DNA of 64,000 nucleotides from Cupriavidus pauculus (GTDB lineage Bacteria; Pseudomonadota; Gammaproteobacteria; Burkholderiales; Burkholderiaceae): NCBI RefSeq assembly GCF_008693385.1, contig NZ_CP044067.1, positions 1,676,501 to 1,740,500 of the forward strand, read 5' to 3'. Shown piece by piece: positions 59,891 to 64,000 of this stretch (position 1 is its first letter; each line of letters starts with the position of its first letter). The notes under the pieces were generated by a model. It saw only the letters and a program-made list of their open reading frames with translations, ran no database searches and was not told where the DNA came from. The position numbers and the translations under genes were made by a program.

Positions 59891-62112
59891 TCAGTAACCG
59901 TTCGCGGCGCCGTTGCGGCGGTTGTCGGCCGCCCCGCTATACACCGGGAAGCCATTGCCGTCATACGAGACGGAGATGCCGCTGAGGCCGCTCGTCAGCC
60001 CCGTCACCTGCGCGGTGCCGGTCGTGTTGCCGTACGTCGCGATCAGGTTGGCCACCTGGCTCGCGATCGGCTTGCCGCCCTCGAGCTGCGCAATGCCGTT
60101 CTGGCCCGTGAAGTTGTCCGCGTTGATCGCGGCCTGCAGGTCCATGCCGTAGATCTCGTGGCCAAGGAACGTCTTCACGATGTAGTCGGGAATCGGACCG
60201 CCGCCGGCGGAGCCCCAGACCAGCCGGATCCGCCCATCGGCATCGAACGCGATCGACGGCGAGATCGAGCTGCGCGGACGCTTGTTCGGCGCATATCCGT
60301 TCACGTCGAGGCCCGGCGTGCTGGCCGAGAAGTTCGACATCGCGTTGTTGATCATGATGCCCGCCGCCTCGATATGCGCGCCCCAGTGCGTGTTGATCGT
60401 CGTGGTCATCGACAGCGCGTTGCCGTATCCGTCCACGATCGCCACGTTGCTCGTGGTGTTCCAGTCCTCGGCGTGCAGCGCTGCGCCGTTTGCATCGGCC
60501 TTCGCCAGCATCGTCGAGCGCACCGTCTTTACGCCCTTGAGCGTCTTGCTGCTGACCGCGGCCATCGTGTCGTAACCGGTCGGATCGGTCGCGGCGAACG
60601 CGGCGATGCCGTCGGCGGTGCCGCCCGCCGGCACGGTGCCGATCGCCGTACTCGTGATGAGCGCGGCGCGCGCGTCGAGGTAGGCCGGGGACAACAGCGT
60701 GTTCACGCGGGCATTGACGTTCGAGAACGCCGGGTCGCCCACGATATTGCGGCGGTCGGCGTTGGCCAGCCGGCTGCCTTCGGTGACCAGATGCAGGTAG
60801 TCCGTGCCGTTGAACGCGGTGGCCGCCACATTCTTGCGCTCGAGCAGGCCGAGGTTGTACAGCTGGACCACGCCACCGAACGACGGCGACGGCTGCGTGT
60901 AGATGGTGAAGCCGAAGCGCGTGCCCACCAGCGGCTTGCGTTCCACCGCGTGATACGCGGCGAAGTCGGCCGCCGTCATCAGGCTCGGGATCCTGGCGAC
61001 CGTGCCCGCCACTGACGGGGCGGCCGTGGTGCCGGCAACCGGCAGCGTGGAGTAGCACGGCAGCTGGCCCGTGGTGAGCTTGGTGATGATCGCCGGAGCG
61101 ATAGTGCCGGCCGGATCGTAGAACGCTGCCGCGCCACCGTCACGCACGGTCGTCATCGACGCCGCGAGTTCCGGGTTCCTGATGATCGTGCCGACAGGCA
61201 GCGGCTTCTGCCTCGCCGCATCGGCCGGATCGCAGTAGCGTGCGTTAATGTCGGGATACTTGCAACGCGCGGCGCCCTTGGCCGTGCCGGCGGAATTCAC
61301 CCAGGCCGACACCGCCGTACCGGCCGTCACCGGGTTGCCGTCGTCGTCGTATTCGCCGGAGTCCGAGTACAGCGTCTCGTACATGTACCGCGTCATCGGG
61401 AAACCATCGGTCGCCAGCTTGATGGCGTCGTCCCACAACCGGTTCCACGCGGTCTTGCCGTAGAGGTTGTGCACCATGTCGAGCACCGAGAGCGTGCCCG
61501 GCACGCCGACCGCGCGCGCGGAGATATTGGTGTTGCCCTGCTGCGACGAGATACTCGCGTTGGCCACAAGCCCGGACTTGCAGACGTTGTAAGGCGCGGT
61601 CGTCGAGACGTCCTGCGCCGTGGCGCGATAGATATCGGCCACGCCGCCGGTGGTCGCGGGCGACGACGAGAAACCGTCGAACGTGCGCACCTGCTTGCTC
61701 GTGGCGTCGTAATACGTGATCACCGTACCGCCACCGATGCCCGAAGCGAACGGCTCGGCCACGCCGAGCACCGCCTGCACGGCAATGGCCGCGTCAATCG
61801 CCGTACCGCCATTGGCGAGCACCTTGCAGCCGGACGCGGAGGCATTCACGTCGGCCGACGTCACCATCATGTTGGTTCCCGTGATGCCGACCGTCTGACC
61901 GTAGGGGGCACCTGCCTGCTGCGTGCATAGCGAGGGATCGAACTTGACGCTGCGTACCGGTGTGGAGGGATCGGAGGGGGTGGCGGGGGGGCTGGCAGGG
62001 GGGCAGTACCGCCGGTACTGCCGGTCGGCGGCGGATCGGAATCGCCACCACAGCCCGCGACGGCCATTGCCAGTACGGTCCCGATCACGAGACCTTTCTT
62101 CGTGGATTTCAC
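59891..62112 (-). CDS. ggt: Lipoprotein gamma-glutamyltransferase, frameshifted in the leader
   Basis: Two frames together make one protein. The leader begins at a GTG (62112) after GGGAG: a lipoprotein signal peptide KGLVIGTVLAMAVAG with Cys in VAGCGGD, then a Pro/Ser/Thr-rich linker. The catalytic body is intact but in the -1 frame from about 62003 on. It has ANGGTAIDAAIAVQAVLGVAEP and FASGIGGGTVITYYDA. The N-terminal nucleophile Thr is in WNTTSNVAIVDGYGN. The glycine loop is GSAGGGPIP, and the C-terminus is DNRRNGAANGY. One extra C in the C6 run at 61998-62003 would join the frames; a C7 run lies at 61985-61991. Without it the body has no good start before 61870. GGTs hydrolyse or transfer gamma-glutamyl groups, here presumably in the periplasm. 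Confidence 0.82.
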
Positions 62113-62164
62113 TACGTACTCCCGTTTGAGTGTGAAGGTTCTTGTTCTTCTTCTACGGGAGAGC

Positions 62165-62205
62165 GTAAGCAACGAACGTGCCGTTTGAAAACATCCGTTG
62201 CTTAC
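62165..62205. promoter_or_regulatory. 10-bp inverted repeat GTAAGCAACG-N21-CGTTGCTTAC
   Basis: Perfect arms lie at 62165-62174 and 62196-62205, 31 bases centre to centre (about three helical turns). They are in the 137-base gap between the DUF4410 gene and the gamma-glutamyltransferase start. No T-tract follows, so an operator for ggt is more likely than a terminator. Confidence 0.5.
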
Positions 62206-62249
62206 AGCGTATTTCGCGAAGCTTGCGGGCGCATCGCAATTCTGATTTG

Positions 62250-63008
62250 TCACATCGTGATGCTACGCGTCCAGCCGTTCGAAGCGGTGTCGGTCACGAC
62301 CTGCCGCGCGATCGCATCGGCGAGCCGCTTTGCGTCGGCCGAGATGGTGTCGTGCCTGACCTCGGAGGCACCATGCACGCCCGCACCGGCCGCGGCGGAC
62401 ATGGCCACGTGGCCGGCCAGCGCGCCCACACCAGCGGTTTCGGCGACGCCGGGCATATGGCCGCTGTCGGCGTTCGACGTGAAGTGCTCGAGCGACACCG
62501 GTGCGCCATCGGCGGGCTTGTACAGGACCTGCACCGACGCGCCCACGTCGCTCTTGCCGGCGCCGAGGCCTATCAGCAGACGGCGGCGCGACTTGCCTTC
62601 GTCGATCTTGTCGAAGTCGCCCGTGAGGATCAGCGCGTTTGCGCCGGCGGGAACGGGGCCATCCAGGCGTTCGGCATTGAGACCCTTCGCGCGGAGGTCT
62701 TGCACGATCCCGTTCGCTACGGCTTCGCGCGCCTGCATCACGGCCTGATATTGCTGGTCGGAGGACGACTCGCCGGTGGCCATGTTCGCCACCTTCTTCA
62801 CCATGCCGCTGTCGAGGCGGACCATGTCGGTGGTGGCGACGAACGGCGTGACGTAGATGATGTCGGCATGCACGGGCGCAGCGAAGGGCGCGCGATTGAC
62901 GTCGGCGGTCTGCGCGCTGGCGCAGCCGGTCATGAGCATCGTCGCGGCGGCGGCGGCGGTCAGTACGACGATCCTGGCTTGCTTGAAGAGGCGGGTGGTG
63001 GTTTGCAT
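62250..63008 (-). CDS. DUF4410 lipoprotein
   Basis: This 252-residue predicted lipoprotein has hydrophobic VVLTAAAAATMLMTGC with lipobox Cys29 (LMTGC). The mature part matches DUF4410: APVHADIIYVTPFVA, NGIVQDLRAKGLNAERL, ALILTGDFDKIDEGK and RRRLLIGLGAGKSDVGASVQVL. Small lipoproteins of this type are outer-membrane-associated and of unknown role. The C-terminal SADAKRLADAIARQVV is also typical. It lies upstream of ggt on the same strand. Confidence 0.82.
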   Translation of the reverse strand: MQTTTRLFKQARIVVLTAAAAATMLMTGCASAQTADVNRAPFAAPVHADIIYVTPFVATTDMVRLDSGMVKKVANMATGESSSDQQYQAVMQAREAVANGIVQDLRAKGLNAERLDGPVPAGANALILTGDFDKIDEGKSRRRLLIGLGAGKSDVGASVQVLYKPADGAPVSLEHFTSNADSGHMPGVAETAGVGALAGHVAMSAAAGAGVHGASEVRHDTISADAKRLADAIARQVVTDTASNGWTRSITM

Positions 63009-63128
63009 GATGATCTCCGGGTCTGGTTTCGCCGCGGTGGTCGCGACGTCGTTTGCTTGGGACCCAGTATGGAAAACACGCGACCAACTATCCAGCCATC
63101 AAGTATGTCGACACATGTCACGGAGATT

Positions 63129-64000
63129 TCACGGCGCGGGCAGCGCCACCACGGCCTCCATGCCACCGCCCTCGCGCGCGCGGAAATGCAGGGTGCCGCC
63201 GTGCAGGCGCGCGATGCGATCGACGATCGCCAGCCCCAGCCCCGTGCCCTTGGTCTGCGTGCGCGCGTTGTCGCCGCGGCTGAACGGCTCCTTGAGCCGC
63301 TCGAGCGCTTCCGGCGAAATTCCGTTGCCGCGATCGCCGACGGCGACGTACGCCGTGCCGTCCTCGCGCCACGTGCGCACCGCGAATCCGCTCTTGCCGT
63401 AGACGATGGCGTTCTGCATCAGGTTCATCAGCAGCCGCATCATGCTGATGGGCCGGAAGGATACCGGCGGCAGATCGCCGAGCGTCAGCGCGAAATCGTG
63501 GCCAAGGCCCGCGAAGTCCGATGCAAGCTGGCCGACCAGCGCGTTGAGATCGCCGGGCTCCGGCGCCTCGCGCTCGCCGCTGCCCGCGTAGTCCATGAAC
63601 TGCTGCAGGATCGTGTCGATCTGGTCGAGGTAACCCTCGGCGGACGCGACGAAGTTGTCGTCGGCGCCACGCGGCAAGGACATCGCCATGGCCAGCCGCA
63701 GCTTCGTCAGCGGCGTGCGGATATCGTGCGAGATACCGGCGAGCATCAGCGCGCGCGTCGCTTCCGCCTGCTGCAGCGACTGCAGCATCTGGTTGAACGC
63801 GTGGCTCACCTGCGCGATCTCGGTCGGCCCATCGGTGGGCTGAGGCGGCGGCGCGCGGCCGGCACTCAACTCGCGCGCGGCACCGGCCAGCGTCTGGAGC
63901 GGGCGGTTCAGGTAACGCTGAAGCAGCAAACCCGTCAACGCGGCAAGCAAGGCGAGCCCGAGCGAGAGGAACAGCGTGGTCGTGATGCCGCTCGCCTGTG
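63129..64000 (-). CDS. EnvZ-like sensor histidine kinase (5' end outside the window)
   Basis: This is the C-terminal part of a membrane kinase; the frame is open to base 64000. Visible are the second transmembrane helix (LFLSLGLALLAALTGLLLQ) and HAMP (RPLQTLAGAARELSAGR). HisKA follows with H in AGISHDIRTPLTKLRLAMAM, then MNLMQNAIVYG (N-box), VGDRGNGISPEALERL (G1) and GTGLGLAIVDRIA (G2). The pattern is close to EnvZ/RstB-type OmpR partners, whose regulator gene would lie beyond the window edge. The 120-base gap downstream shows nothing notable. Confidence 0.9.
   Translation of the reverse strand, partial: QASGITTTLFLSLGLALLAALTGLLLQRYLNRPLQTLAGAARELSAGRAPPPQPTDGPTEIAQVSHAFNQMLQSLQQAEATRALMLAGISHDIRTPLTKLRLAMAMSLPRGADDNFVASAEGYLDQIDTILQQFMDYAGSGEREAPEPGDLNALVGQLASDFAGLGHDFALTLGDLPPVSFRPISMMRLLMNLMQNAIVYGKSGFAVRTWREDGTAYVAVGDRGNGISPEALERLKEPFSRGDNARTQTKGTGLGLAIVDRIARLHGGTLHFRAREGGGMEAVVALPAP

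Noticed and set aside
59891..61870. Gamma-glutamyltransferase starting at the ATG at 61870
   Set aside because: This start falls inside the conserved protein, lacks a signal peptide and ribosome-binding site, and leaves the lipoprotein leader unexplained.

Overview
The window is about 64 kb of high-GC DNA, densely coded with short gaps (no gene-free stretch exceeds 300 bases). Gene content points to a betaproteobacterium of the Burkholderiaceae, most likely a Cupriavidus or Ralstonia relative. The indicators are the flhBAFG-fliA flagellar block, a Bug/TctC-type solute-binding protein, a full mdcABCDEGH malonate decarboxylase operon, and several paralogous OmpR-type two-component systems. This is inference from gene content; no rRNA or other taxonomic marker is present. 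No tRNA, rRNA, IS element, prophage or CRISPR array was recognised.

Layout. 1-5641: a very large multidomain sensor kinase (5' end cut by the window), a FixJ-type response regulator and a small membrane histidine kinase. 5649-13552 (minus): the flagellar regulatory/export cluster flhB-flhA-flhF-flhG-fliA-flhE. 13783-16805: a YceH-like protein, a DHA2 drug transporter, Ohr peroxidase and a small exported repeat protein. 16970-21306 (minus): two tandem, closely related OmpR/EnvZ-type pairs, with TGTATC-N4-TGTATC repeats upstream of both response regulators. 21521-24481: a DipZ thiol-disulfide protein, a zeta-class GST and a RidA-family protein.

24651-32006: three consecutive genes for related exported proteins of about 800 residues. 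They have no function I recognise. They read as signal peptide, two beta/gamma-crystallin-like domains, a beta-rich region, a helical region and a C-terminal GNAT-like domain. This is the strongest candidate for an undescribed system. They are followed on the same strand by a four-gene MacAB/DevBCA-like ABC exporter (32127-36410).

36644-47196: a carboxymuconolactone-decarboxylase-like protein, an exported M20 peptidase, a DUF2917 protein, a LysR/MFS divergent pair, then an apparent acyl-CoA catabolic operon (SDR, zinc-ribbon/OB protein, SCP2-type thiolase, two CoA-transferase subunits, Bug protein) ending with a GntR/HutC regulator. 47200-52524: NIPSNAP protein, SDR, an isolated squalene/phytoene synthase-like enzyme, a FrnE-like DsbA protein, an aldo/keto reductase and a divergent AraC regulator. 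52527-59756 (minus): malonate decarboxylase operon and its LysR regulator. 59891-64000 (minus): a lipoprotein-type gamma-glutamyltransferase with a frameshift in its poly-C leader, a DUF4410 lipoprotein and the start of a further EnvZ-like kinase.

Recurring themes are translationally coupled gene pairs with 1-4 base overlaps, and short (11-16 bp) tandem repeats placed directly after stop codons at several unrelated genes.
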